Source of the DNA: Oryctolagus cuniculus
Taxonomy: Eukaryota; Chordata; Mammalia; Lagomorpha; Leporidae
Assembly (NCBI RefSeq): GCF_964237555.1
Contig: NC_091437.1
Span: 68,753,168-68,817,167, forward strand
DNA length: 64,000 nucleotides
Direction of reading: 5' to 3'
Within the stretch, counting starts at the first letter, position 1. Every line of letters begins with the position of its first letter. The translations under genes were made by a program, and so were the position numbers. This document shows, piece after piece, positions 13,065 to 22,666 of the stretch. A model generated the notes under the pieces. It did no database searches. It saw only the letters and a list, made by a program, of their open reading frames with translations, and was not told the origin of the DNA.

Positions 13065-13383
13065 GGACGGCGCTGCAGCTCAATAGGCTAATCCTCTGCC
13101 TTGCAGCGCTGGCACACCAGGTTGTAGTCCTGGTCAGGGCTCCAGATTCTGTCCCAGTTGCTCCTCTTCCAGTCCAGCTCTCTGCTGTGGCCAGGGAGTG
13201 CAGTGGAGGATGGCCCAAGTACTTGGGCCCTGCACCCCATGGGAGACCAGGATAAGCACCTGGCTCCTGCCTTTGGATCAGCGCAGTGTGCCAGCCGCAG
13301 TGGCCATTTGAGGGTGCACCAACGGCAAAAGGAAGACCTTTCTCTCTGTCTCTCTCTCTCACTGTCCACTCTGCCTGTCAAAA
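13065..13383 (+). repeat. CSINE, CTGTCAAAAA type
   Basis: Complete C repeat from 'ggacggcgctgcagctcaat' to CTGCCTGTCAAAA. The TSD aaattatggtata is at 13052-13064 and 13384-13396. Inserted in the old L1. Confidence 0.93.
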
Positions 13384-13441
13384 AAATTATGGTATATATA
13401 CATTATGGAATACTACTCTATTATAAAAAGAAATGAAATTC

Positions 13442-14526
13442 TTAAGGGCTTATTCTGAGGCCAGAGTGCTGTTGAGGACATCTGCCATTCTATGAGTTTG
13501 CTGTGTATCCCGCTTCCCATGTTGGATCATTCTCTCCCTTTTTTATTCTATCAGTTAGTATTAGCAGACACTAGTCTTGTTTGTGTGATCCCTTTGACTC
13601 TTAGACCTATCATTATGATCAATTGTGAACTGAAATTAATCAATTGGACTAGTGAGATGGCATCGGTACATGCCACGTTGATGGGATTGAATTGGAACCC
13701 CCTGGCATGTTTCTAATTCTACTGTTTAGGGCAAGTCTGATTGTCTAAATAAGATCGGAGTTGGTGAACTCAAAAGGCTTTCCATAGCCTTGGCAACTCA
13801 TGACAAGAGCCTAGGGTGATTACTGACACCATAAACAAGAGTGTCAATTGTTAAGTCAACAAAATGAGTTGTTGTGCACTTACTCCCCATGTAGGATCTC
13901 TGTCCTTAATGTGTTGTACAATGTGAATTAATGCTATAACTAGTACTCAAATAGTACTTTATACTTTGTGTTTCTGTGTGGGTGCAAACTGTTGAAATCT
14001 TACTTAATATATACTAAATTGATCTACTGAATATAAAGATAATTGAAAATGAATCTTGTGGACGCCACGGCTCACTAGGCTAATCCTCCACCTGCAGCAC
14101 CAGCACCCTGGGTTCTAGTTCCGGTTGGGGTGCCAGATTCTGTACCGGTTGCTCCTCTTCCAGTCCAGCTCTCTGCTGTGGCCCAGGAAGGCAGTGGAGG
14201 ATGGCCCAAGTGCTTGGGCCATACACCTGCATGGGAGACCAGGAGGAAGCACCTGGCTCCTGGCTTCGGATCTGTTCTGCACCTGGCCGCAGAGGCCATT
14301 TTGGGGGTGAACCAACGGAAGGAAGACCTTTCTCTCTGTCTCTCTCTCTAACTCTGCCTGTCAAAAAGAAAAAGAAAGGAAAAGAAAAAGAAAATTGAAT
14401 GGGAGAGGGAGCAGGAGATGGGAGGGTTGCAGGTGGGAGGGAAGTTATAGAGTTATAGGGAGAAAAAGCCACTGTAATCCAAAAGCTGTACTTTGGAAAT
14501 TTATATTTATTAAATAAAAGTTAAAA
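13442..14526 (+). mobile_element. 5'-inverted (twin-primed) L1 3' end
   Basis: 13442-13743 is L1 3' UTR in antisense orientation. At 13744 the orientation flips, and 13744-14526 is the distal 3' UTR in sense with tail. About 200 bp of 3' UTR between the two blocks are missing. An inverted 5' segment joined to a sense 3' segment with a small deletion is the signature of twin priming during target-primed reverse transcription. A CSINE (14057-14390) later entered the sense half. Confidence 0.85.
14057..14390 (+). repeat. CSINE inside the twin-primed L1
   Basis: Complete C repeat ending in CTGTCAAAAAGAAAAAG. The L1 3' UTR reads across both flanks (…GAAAATGAATCTT before, …AATTGAATGGGAGAGG after), so this is the youngest layer here. 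Exact edges are uncertain by a few bases because the tail and TSD are both A-rich. Confidence 0.88.
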
Positions 14527-14978
14527 AAGGATGCAACTGAAAACCATTATACTTAGTTAAGTAAACCAGTCCCTAAAAGACAAATACCATATATGCTTCA
14601 TTGTCTGCATTAAAATTAAGATAGCCTAATATATTACCTAAAAGATATTCTATAGAATTGAAATTGACACTGTGAAATTTGATTATTTGCAAAAGCACTT
14701 GTCTCAACAGTTGAGGAAGTGTTTATCTTGTACTAGTTGTTGAACTCTTTGCTTAGTGTAGGGTTAATCTTATGAGTATAAAGTTAACTGAAAATAGATC
14801 TTCATTAAAAATAAGAATGGGAATAGGAGAGGGGGGAGGATGAAACATGGGAGTGAAGATGGGAGTGAGTCTACAGTGTGAAGAATCACTTTTTCCTAAA
14901 TTTGTATATAAGAAATGCATAAGTTTCTACACCTTAAATAAAAGGTTTCTAAGTAAAAAAAAGAAAGAAAGAAAGAAA

Positions 14979-15416
14979 AGCTTACCCTGAAGTTGCTCCT
15001 TTAATCATAACACCTCCTATAATTAGAAGCCAATATACTCAATCAAACTTGAAATAGATAAACTAGTTCCCAGTAAGGAAAGGTCCCAGTGAGGGCCCCG
15101 GGAGCTCATTCTAGGCAGTAGTGGGGTTCTCATTCTGTGGAGTTGGAAACTATTCCATAAACTGGACCAAATCTTGGATACTTGGGCAAGCAGACGCCAA
15201 AGGGTTCTGGAAGGCAGCTGGTAACGTGTGTTCCACAAATTATTTGTGGGATGTTGGTAGGCATTGGTAACATATGTTCCACAGATGCTTCATGGGACAT
15301 CATGCAGCTTTAGACCCCTTTTTGCCCATTTTAAGGGGGTTGTGTGTGGTGCCGAGTAAAACTGAATAAAGTATTTATCTCCCCCTGATTGTGCTACAAG
15401 AGAAATAGTCTCTAAA
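14979..15416. other. Unidentified DNA with a short internal duplication
   Basis: No repeat family recognised. Two imperfect copies of a segment containing GGTAAC-GT/AT-GTTCCACA occur at 15220-15265 and 15266-15310 (period about 46 bp). Confidence 0.45.
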
Positions 15417-15740
15417 ATGGTATCTGATACCACTGTTTCTTCACACACTGCTAGCAAATATGTTGCTAGAAAATACATTGCTCAAGAGAAAGGAGCACAA
15501 GATTTATACACAGGAACAACTACAGTAGGTGTACATGTTCCTAGATGGTGGATGAGAAGCATGACTTCTGAAAGGCTATCTAAACTTTGTGCTTCTTTTA
15601 GTGGGTTGCCAGCTTACTACATTAGGAGTCAAACAACTAATGGCAAAATCCATTTCTGTTTAAATCAGACCATTCTGGAGTGGACTAAGGACCTTAATCA
15701 TCATGATTTCCTGAGTAAAACTCGGGAAACAGATGTGTGA
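15417..15740 (+). other. 107-codon open frame, possible decayed coding remnant
   Basis: The frame starts MVSDTTVSSHTASKYVARKY and stays open for 107 codons. Upstream the same frame is open back to a stop near 15350 (after 'gccgagtaaaactgaataaa'). Composition looks protein-like (few low-complexity stretches), but I do not recognise the family. It could be a fragment of an old endogenous retroelement or chance. No start context, partner gene or splice evidence supports a live gene. Confidence 0.25.
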
Positions 15741-18700
15741 TCTGTCTATATGGTTGAAATTTTATTTACTCAATTTATGTTGGTTCCCTTTGTGGTACCC
15801 CTTCTAGGGAGTGCACCTCAGTGTCTTGTTATTATCCCCCTGCTGTCACAGGTTCCCTGGAGCACAGGTTCCTCTTCTCCTCCTGGTGCTCATCATCATG
15901 GTCCCCTGGTACACTGCATTTTCTCACGAGTATTACCTGTTGGTTTGTAGCCTTCCATCCTGTGTTAAATGGCCCTACTTAACCAGAACTGCAAAAATAT
16001 AAAAAATCGTATAACTAACCAGATGTTAAAATGTGTGAATCTCACACTGGCACCACATAAATCCACTATGGTGGTGACAATGGTGTCAATTCCCAAGATC
16101 TGATCAGTCTCTAAAAACTGAGAGGGGGATCAAAAGGAATGCATTGTTAAGTTAAATTCACTTGTCTCCATGAATTGAGTTTCTTCTTGATGAACTGGAG
16201 TCTGACATGGTCTGTGACCAAACTGGACCCTAACCTAAGAGCATTTCTTTCTCTCACAGTAGCCAAATCCCAGGCACACATAACCAGTCTAACTTCACCC
16301 TATTAGACCATGTCCAGATATAGCGAATCCCTAGTTGGAGACACAAAGCTGTGTCTGTTCGAGTACTCACTGCTTGAATAGGAGAGTGGAGCTCATCTGA
16401 ACCCCTCTGTTCTGACCCATAATCATTATTTCTTGGATAACTACTGTTACATTAATTTTGTCCAAAGTTTTTAAAAATACGATGTTATAAAATTTTAAAA
16501 TAAATGTTAATTTCATTATATAAATTTATTTTAAATAAAAGTAGAAAGAGGACTGATTAATAATTTTTAAACTTTTTTATAGTACCATCTATTACCCACT
16601 TTTGGTTCTCTTCATGTATGCACCAAAGTTATTGTCTAGAAATATTTTAGTAGCCTAATATGAATTTTCTTCAACTGACCTACTCTGTGCTGTTAATGGC
16701 AAATATAAGTTGTGTGGCCCTAAATAAAAAATCTAAAGTACATCAAAATCAGAATGTTTTTGAGCACTAACTTGATGACAACAGTGTAAAATTCCATAGC
16801 ATATAATTTTGTTTAAAGCAAAAATTTACTGAAGTATCATGAAGTAATGAGTTAATCCACTGCATGCAATGGCGGCATCACATTTGGATCCTATGAAAAC
16901 TTATTTCTATGCATTGCTTTAGAAAAGTCAGTAAAGATAAGAAAGGATGTCTGCATTCAGGCTGTCTGATAGAAGTGATGTCGTGAGTGCTGTCTTCTAT
17001 CTGTCTGCATTCAGAGGCTCAGCTGGGAGGATTTTTCTTCACTCCCCAAAAGGAGGTGTAAACATTGCCTGCAACACAGCCAGAACCCATGGAGAGCAAG
17101 ACTGAAGCCCACCAGAAGTCTCTCAGGTCAGTAAGGATACATCTGACACCATATCTTTCAAGTAAATAAACACTGAAAACTTTTATTTAAAATGTTGTAT
17201 GAAATTACAATATTGAAAACAAACTGAAGCTACAGTCAGTGTTTCACTTGCATGGGCTGGAGAAGCCAGGGAGCTGACAACTTGCCCAGACAGGCCTGGG
17301 TGGGGAAATGAGCCCGCAGCTGGGGCAGTGCCATCTCACAGGTGTCAGGGAAGTGCACCTGTCCCCATGGGGGCTCCTGTGCTTGACAATCCCACAGGCA
17401 GGGCTGAGGTGACAGAACAGTGATGGCCTGGAGGGAGATGAGTTGCTGCCTTCCTTCTTATAACACATCCTGGGCCACAGTTCACAAACTCAGGAACACT
17501 CCTCCACTCAGCTGGGTGAGTGTCTGTGTCTCAGATTGTGCACGGGGAGCTCCAGCCCCAGGCAGGGTGGGTGGGAGGAGCAGGCTTTTCCACAGATAAA
17601 TGCAGTGCTCTCAACAGAGTGATCTCAGAACTCACTAAGCCCCATAACTAGCCAGGGCACTCCCAGTGGAACGTGATCTTCATGACTATTGTAAGCACCT
17701 AGATCTATACATTTGTGATGCTATATTTGAATTAGAACTTGCTTAGCAATTTCTGATTTTAATTAGTACAACACAATTATTGGATGCATTTATGTGAAAC
17801 TTTATCTGTTAAGATACCAAATCAGAATTAATTCAGAATGACTTATCTATAGCTTAAGATTAAAAGTATATCACTATATTCCTAATATTTAAGGACTACT
17901 TAAATAGTGATGATGTTATAAATATGAGAACTAGCAAATGATGTGCAGAACATTACATTCATTTTATTTTAATTATTCCTAACACAGAAAAGTTTTTCCT
18001 TGCTGCCACAGAACTACCTGGAAGCCTCAATTTCTGCTGCATATCAAATATCAGTAGGCTGCTGCCTGACCACTTTACAAAAGGAGGATGGTACCTCCAG
18101 TGTGGCTGCAATATTTCCTTAAATTAATTTAATATGTTGTGTTTGTCCATGTCTATGAACTATAAAATGTTCTGTATGTGATGTATTATTGTATAAAATA
18201 CAATAATATTGATATGTAAAATGTTCTGTATGTATGTATTATTGATGACATAGTAATTATCTGCAAAATTTCAATGACATATTTTTATTATAAAAACACT
18301 CTTTAAATTTAGTATCTCTGGTTATTTCTTAGAAAGTTATAAAAAGAGTTAGCTTAGTAAGATGCATATTCACAATGAGGATGTTACAGCTCACTGCTTA
18401 GCATCTGAATCCTGTGGGTGAGCGTCCTCTAGTGTCTATATCTTTAGAATGGAAGCCAGGTTGGAAGCAGGGCCCCACTGAAAACAGAAAGCTGGGACGT
18501 GACCATGACAGAGACTGTGCATTGGTGGCTCATAAGGCATCAAAAATCTCAAGAAATTAAATCAGTAGATTTTATTGATTCATTCAATGACTGTTAATTC
18601 ATTTATTTATGACTGTCCTAGTCATTTGAGTATTTTGTTTTAAATTGCTCTCGTTAAAAGCACCTGCATGTCTTGTGTGGGAGGAGGGTGTCTCCTAGGA

Positions 18701-18840
18701 GAGGCCCAGGCCCACGTGATGGGTCCCTGGAGAGGGTGATGTGCCCTCCCTTGCCTTCCTAGAGTAGAAGGACACAGTTCATGAGACTCCGATCTTCTTC
18801 CTGGGACTCCTAGGGATGCAATGGTAAACTGAAACCCATG
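15741..18840. other. Mostly unique DNA, AT-rich
   Basis: Nothing coding is supportable. A 50-60 bp remnant near 16836-16895 ('gagttaatccactgcatgca') resembles the head of a CSINE. 17240-17640 is GC-richer with no recognised domain. At 18163-18244 a segment of about 54 bp (AAAATGTTCTGTATGT…GTATTATTG) is duplicated in tandem. Confidence 0.5.
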
Positions 18841-18846
18841 GAAAAC

Positions 18847-19398
18847 TGTCGCTCCCCCTCTTCGTGGAGGAATGACACTAAACCCTGCCTAGGCTTCATA
18901 TCCGAGTCATGGCACCATTATGTCGCTCCCCGTCTTCGTGGAGGAACGACACAGGACCCTGCGCTGTTCTTTTGTCTGCTCGGCCCTCCCCGGGTTTGCT
19001 GCTGGTTCTTCCCGGGTTGGCTACCGTCCCTTCCACCTCCGTGGAAGGGCGGTTCCCCCTGCCACCTTCCGCACTTCCGCAGGGGAGTGGCATACCGCCA
19101 GCCGGCTCTCTCGGGGGCTGCACAGGTATTCCTTCAGATAGATGTTCCCTTTAGATGTTCCTGGTGCATGTTGTCTCTCTCCTCCTTTATAGTCCTCTTC
19201 CACCAATCCCAACTCTGCTACCCACACGCCGAGTACGCTGCTCTCCTCCAATCAGGAGCAGGTCCTACAGTTTATTGGTTGAACTGGAGGCAGCTGTGTA
19301 GAAGCTGTTTCCCTTCTCAGCGCCATATTGTGGGAAAGCAGATGCATAGAATAAGTCTTAATTCCAGTAACTTAGTCTAGTCCGAGTTGCTCCCCACA
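18847..19398 (+). repeat. 5' LTR (552 bp)
   Basis: Starts TGTCGCTCCC and ends GCTCCCCACA. The first 74 bp (18847-18920) are followed by a second LTR-start-like sequence at 18921 (TGTCGCTCCC again). Within the LTR are a TATA-like TTTATAG at about 19186 and a CCAATCAGGAGC box near 19237. The 3' end contains an AATAAG-like site near 19349 that may serve polyadenylation. Confidence 0.88.
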
Positions 19399-19421
19399 GA
19401 TCCCCCTTTCTTTTTATTTTT

Positions 19422-19963
19422 GGCGTTGATACGCGCCTGTCTTCGGTGCCCTGCGGCACACACTCTGCTCTGCTTGCTAGAGTTGCCCACAGGTGCTTAC
19501 AAGCCCTACCAATCAGGCAAACCGAGTCCGGGTCCTCTCTTCGCCATGTTGTGAGGAGGTTTTTAGGCGCTGATGCGTGCCTGAGTTTGGTGCCCTGCAG
19601 CGCATGCTCTGCTCTGCTAGAACTGCCTGCAGGTGCTTACAAGCCCTATCAGGCAAACTGAATCCAAGCCTTCTCATTGCCGTATTGTGGGGAGACTTAT
19701 TGATGTTGATTCGTGCCTATCTTCGGTGACCTGCAGCTCATACTCTGGTCGAGCTGCCTGCTGGTGCTTATCGCCTAACCAGGCAGACTGAATCCAAGCC
19801 TTCTCATTGTGGTATTGTGGGGAGACTTATTGATGTTAATTCGTGCCTGTCTTCGGTGACCTGCAGCGCATAAGCTGCTAGCCGCCCGCAGGTGCTCACC
19901 ACCTCCCTAATCAGGCAGACCGAATCCAAGCTCTCTCATTGCCATGTTGAGGGGAGGCCTTAT
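19422..19963 (+). repeat. Four-copy tandem repeat in the element leader
   Basis: Four units of about 130-144 bp at 19422-19565, 19566-19701, 19702-19831 and 19832-19963. Each runs from TTGAT-(A/T)CG(C/T)GCCT through TTCGGTG(C/A)CCTGCAG, an AGGTGCT block, CAGGCA(A/G)AC(C/T)GA and ends in CAT(T)GTGGGGAGG-like sequence. Units 3 and 4 are most alike. Confidence 0.85.
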
Positions 19964-20069
19964 TTTTCTCTATTTCTCTATCTCCGGGCATTCCTATCTC
20001 TCCTATTTTACTTCTATCTACCAGCATTCCTATTTCTCTCATTTTACTTCTAAACTTCTGTTTCTCTTA

Positions 20070-20370
20070 TCCCAGCGGCTTCCCGGCGCCCGCCCCGAGG
20101 CTGCTTCTCGGCGCCTCACCGCCCCGCGGCGGCTTCCCGGCTTTGCGCCGCTTCAGCCTGCGCTTCTCTCATCTGCGCGGCTTCCCAGCGCCCACCCTGT
20201 GGCGGGCTCCCGGCTCTGCGCGGCTTGGCTTCCTGTGCTCCGCGGTCTCCACGCCCTTCGCGCCCGCACCACGGCCTTGCGCCAGCCCCGCGTTCCCTAT
20301 CTATTCACGCCCCGTGCTCTCTCTGCACGCGGCGGCTTCCGCGAATCACACAGCGTAGCTCACATTTCCG
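20070..20370. other. CpG-rich internal segment
   Basis: Dense CpG and repeated GCGGCTTCCCGGC-like motifs, unlike the AT-rich surroundings. It lies in the middle of the LTR element's internal region. It has CpG-island-like composition by eye, which is odd for a transposon in mammalian DNA and fits a young insertion not yet depleted by methyl-CpG decay. Confidence 0.7.
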
Positions 20371-20621
20371 CCACCGGTATTCAGTGCAAGTTCCCCGGAC
20401 TAACCTGGCGAATTCCAACCTGGCGGCCCACGTCTCTGCCTCTGGTTCCAGATTTTCGCCTTTTGCTCCCCGGGCTGACTTGAAGAATTCCAAGCTGGCT
20501 TATGTCTCCGCCTCGGCCTGCTCCCGCGGCTTCAATTTCCCTAACATTTTTCTCTACCCGGTATGTTTCCCTAACTTTTCTTCCAACAACAATATTCCCC
20601 TCTCATTTCTCCCGGCTTCTC

Positions 20622-20917
20622 CCCACAGTCCGCATCCGAGTCCAAGCCTCCTCCAGGTTTCACTTTTGCTTTCAATCTCCTAGCTTCCCCGCCATAGTCC
20701 GCATCCGAGTCTATGAAAGCTTTCACTTTCGCTTTCAATTCTAACTTCTTTCCCACAGTCCATATCCGAGTCTATGCCTAGGCTTTCAATAGCTTCTTCC
20801 GGCACCTTTTCCGTCCGGCTTTCCCCTAGGCTCTTTGCTAGACTCTCTCTCCGGTAATTTCCCACTTCTTCCCATTTCTTCCCTCCTAGGTTTCCTATCC
20901 GAGTCACGGCACCATTA
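20622..20917 (+). repeat. Short repeats with ATCCGAGTC core upstream of the 3' LTR
   Basis: CCACAGTCCGCATCCGAGTC-type units recur at 20622, 20693 and 20753. A further related unit (CCTATCCGAGTCACGGC) at 20891-20907 ends directly at the 3' LTR. The same motif lies inside each LTR (18896-18909 and 20968-20982). Confidence 0.8.
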
Positions 20918-21469
20918 TGTCGCTCCCCCTCTTCATGGAGGAACGACACTAAACCCTGCCTAGGCTTCATATCCGAGTCACGGCACCATTATGTCGCTCC
21001 CCGTCTTCGTGGAGGAACGACACAGGACCCTGCGCTGTTCTTTTGTCTGCTCGGCCCTCCCCGGGTTTGCTGCTGGTTCTTCCCGGGTTGGCTACCGTCC
21101 CTTCCACCTCCGTGGAAGGGCGGTTCCCCCTGCCACCTTCCCCACTTCCGCGGGGGAGCGGCACACCGCCGGCCGGCTCTCTCGGGGGTTGCACAGGTAT
21201 TCCTTCAGATAGATGTTCCCTTTAGATGTTCCTGGTGCATGTTGTCTCTCTCCTCCTTTATAGTCCTCTTCCACCAATCCCAACTCTGCTACCCACACGC
21301 CGAGTACGCTGCTCTCCTCCAATCAGGAGCAGGTCCTACAGTTTATTGGTTGAACTGGAGGCAGCTGTGTAGAAGCTGTTTCCCTTCTCAGCGCCATATT
21401 GTGGGAAAGCAGATGCATAGAATAAGTCTTAATTCCAGTAACTTAGTTTAGTCCGAGTTGCTCCCCACA
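20918..21469 (+). repeat. 3' LTR (552 bp)
   Basis: Same length and structure as the 5' LTR, including the 74-bp leading unit (20918-20991) and second start at 20992. The TATA-like box, CCAAT box and terminal GCTCCCCACA are conserved. Confidence 0.88.
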
Positions 21470-21475
21470 GAAAAC

Positions 21476-21764
21476 AGAAGGGTTACATTTTGTTTCTGCC
21501 TCGTTTGTGCTGACAGGATGTTAAATGTGCAAAATTTTTAGCCTAGGATTTGTGAAAACTGCTCTGGTGGTTTTCTGTCTCCTATCCTTGCAGTGTCACC
21601 TCTCCTGCCCGTTCTTCTCCTTGATGGACAGAGAATAAACTTTCACAAGATTAGAATATTATGCCATTCTGTGATGCAGATTTACACTTACATACATGTC
21701 AGGCAGAATGCAAAGAACCGTATTCCTTCCTCTTTGCCATTAAGATAATCCCTTTCAACCTAGG
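21476..21764. other. Spacer between LTR element and V1R pseudogene
   Basis: About 290 bp of apparently unique DNA. No clear promoter or exon can be assigned. V1R genes normally have untranslated upstream exons, which I cannot locate here. Confidence 0.4.
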
Positions 21765-22663
21765 ATGCTACTTAAAAATGCCCTTTTCTCCCAAGCTGGC
21801 GTTGGAATCACAGCCAACACCCTCCTCCTCCTCTTCCACATCTTCACATTCCGCCAGGATTGCAGGCCTAAGCCCAGCAGCCTGACTGTCTGTCACCTGG
21901 CCCTGGTGCACACAGCCATGCTCCTCACCGTGGTGCTCCTGGCATCTCCGGACCTGTTTGAGTCGCTGCATTTCCAGAACGACTTCAAGTGCAAGGCTTT
22001 GTACTACACAGGAAGGGTGATGCAGGGCCTCTCCATCTGCACCACCGGGGTGCTGAGCACCATACAAGCCGTCCCAGCACCTCCTGGATGGCAAAGTTCA
22101 AACATAAACTTGTGAACTCCATTACTCGTGCCTATGTGTTCACGTGGACGCACACTTTGGTGTCCTCTGGTAACCTGTTCTTCTACATTGTGCCCTTTTC
22201 CAATCTGAACCAGACCAATCTGATGATTCTAAATAAATACTGCTCCCTCTCCCCCATGAGCTCCCTCATCCGATACCTGTTTTATGCCCTGACAACATCC
22301 AGGGATGTCTCCTTTGTAGGCGTCATGCTGCTCTCCAGCGTGTACCTGGTGAATCTGCTGTTCAGGCACCAGAGGAGGGCCCAGCACCTTCACAGCGCCA
22401 GCCTCTCCCCAAGACCCTGCCCAGAGAGAAGGGCTGCCCAGACCGTCCTGCTACTGGTGGGTTTCTTTGTGTTCATGTCCTGGATGGACTTTCTCATCAC
22501 AACCTTCCCAACCTTGTTGTCAGCCTATGGCCCAGACGTCCTGAGTGTGCACACACTTGTGAGCAATGTGTATGCCACTCTCAGTCCTTTGGTGCTACTC
22601 AGTTCTGATGGAAGGGTGAGCCATGTGCTGCGAAATGTGCAGCAGGTGTTCACTAGCATTTAA
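21765..22663 (+). pseudogene. Vomeronasal type-1 receptor (V1R) pseudogene, one frameshift
   Basis: V1Rs are seven-transmembrane G-protein-coupled pheromone receptors of vomeronasal neurons, each encoded by a single intronless coding exon. From ATG 21765 the first frame reads MLLKNALFSQAGVGITANT (TM1), RPKPSSLTVCHLALVH (TM2 entry), SPDLFESLHFQNDFKCKAL (first extracellular loop) and RVMQGLSICTTGVLSTIQAV (TM3). Near 22068-22075 the frame changes; the rest follows in another frame to the stop after 22663: PSTSWMAKFKHKL (loop 2), TM4, the extracellular-loop sequon NQT, TM5, RRAAQTVLLLVGFFVFMSWMD (TM6) and YATLSPLVLLSSDGRV (TM7). Comparison with the family suggests about 10 bp were lost at the join, so the intact protein would have been about 300 residues. 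The rest has no stop, so inactivation seems recent. It could be a sequencing error or a segregating null allele. Confidence 0.9.
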
Positions 22664-22666
22664 CAT

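Larger units (their letters stand above)
11885..14978 (+). mobile_element. Old L1, 3' half, interrupted four times
   Basis: Continuation of the element at 4053-4784. L1 sequence is present at 11885-12424, 12784-13064, 13384-13441 and 14527-14978 (3' UTR ending in an A-rich/(GAAA)n tail). The pieces follow in order: 'aaatgcaaatcaaaagcacaa' region, then 'cccagccattccactcctga', then 'tatggaatactactctatta', then 'ggatgcaactgaaaaccatt'. The inserts are CSINEs at 12425-12783 and 13065-13383 and a twin-primed L1 at 13442-14526. Its 3' UTR is unlike that of the younger L1s in the window. Confidence 0.82.
18841..21475 (+). mobile_element. Complete non-autonomous LTR retrotransposon with 6-bp TSDs
   Basis: Two direct LTRs of equal length (552 bp; 18847-19398 and 20918-21469) bound a 1519-bp internal region. 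The LTRs begin TG and end CA. The host bases GAAAAC at 18841-18846 are repeated at 21470-21475. A 6-bp duplication is typical of class II (beta-retrovirus-like, ERVK) integrases, so I infer that class for the machinery that mobilised it. No gag, pro, pol or env similarity can be found; open frames in the internal region are products of high GC. The LTRs differ at about ten sites by my count (about 2%), many at CpG, suggesting a fairly recent insertion. No convincing primer-binding site follows the 5' LTR, and no clear polypurine tract precedes the 3' LTR. Confidence 0.88.

Noticed and set aside
13030..13436. Several frames of about 90-110 codons at CSINE copies
   Set aside because: They are read-throughs of C-repeat SINEs and recur at every CSINE in the window.
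18838..19380. 180-codon frame across the 5' LTR
   Set aside because: It is LTR sequence; the corresponding frame in the 3' LTR and solo LTR is shorter or broken, so there is no coding constraint.
19944..20683. Long overlapping frames (179 and 152 codons) inside the LTR element
   Set aside because: They lie in CpG-rich, stop-poor DNA in two frames at once, are rich in Pro/Ala/Arg/Ser and match no retroviral domain; judged chance frames.
20627..20772. CRISPR-like short repeats (ATCCGAGTC units)
   Set aside because: Only three to four imperfect units in a eukaryotic LTR element with unequal spacers; internal retroelement repeats explain them.
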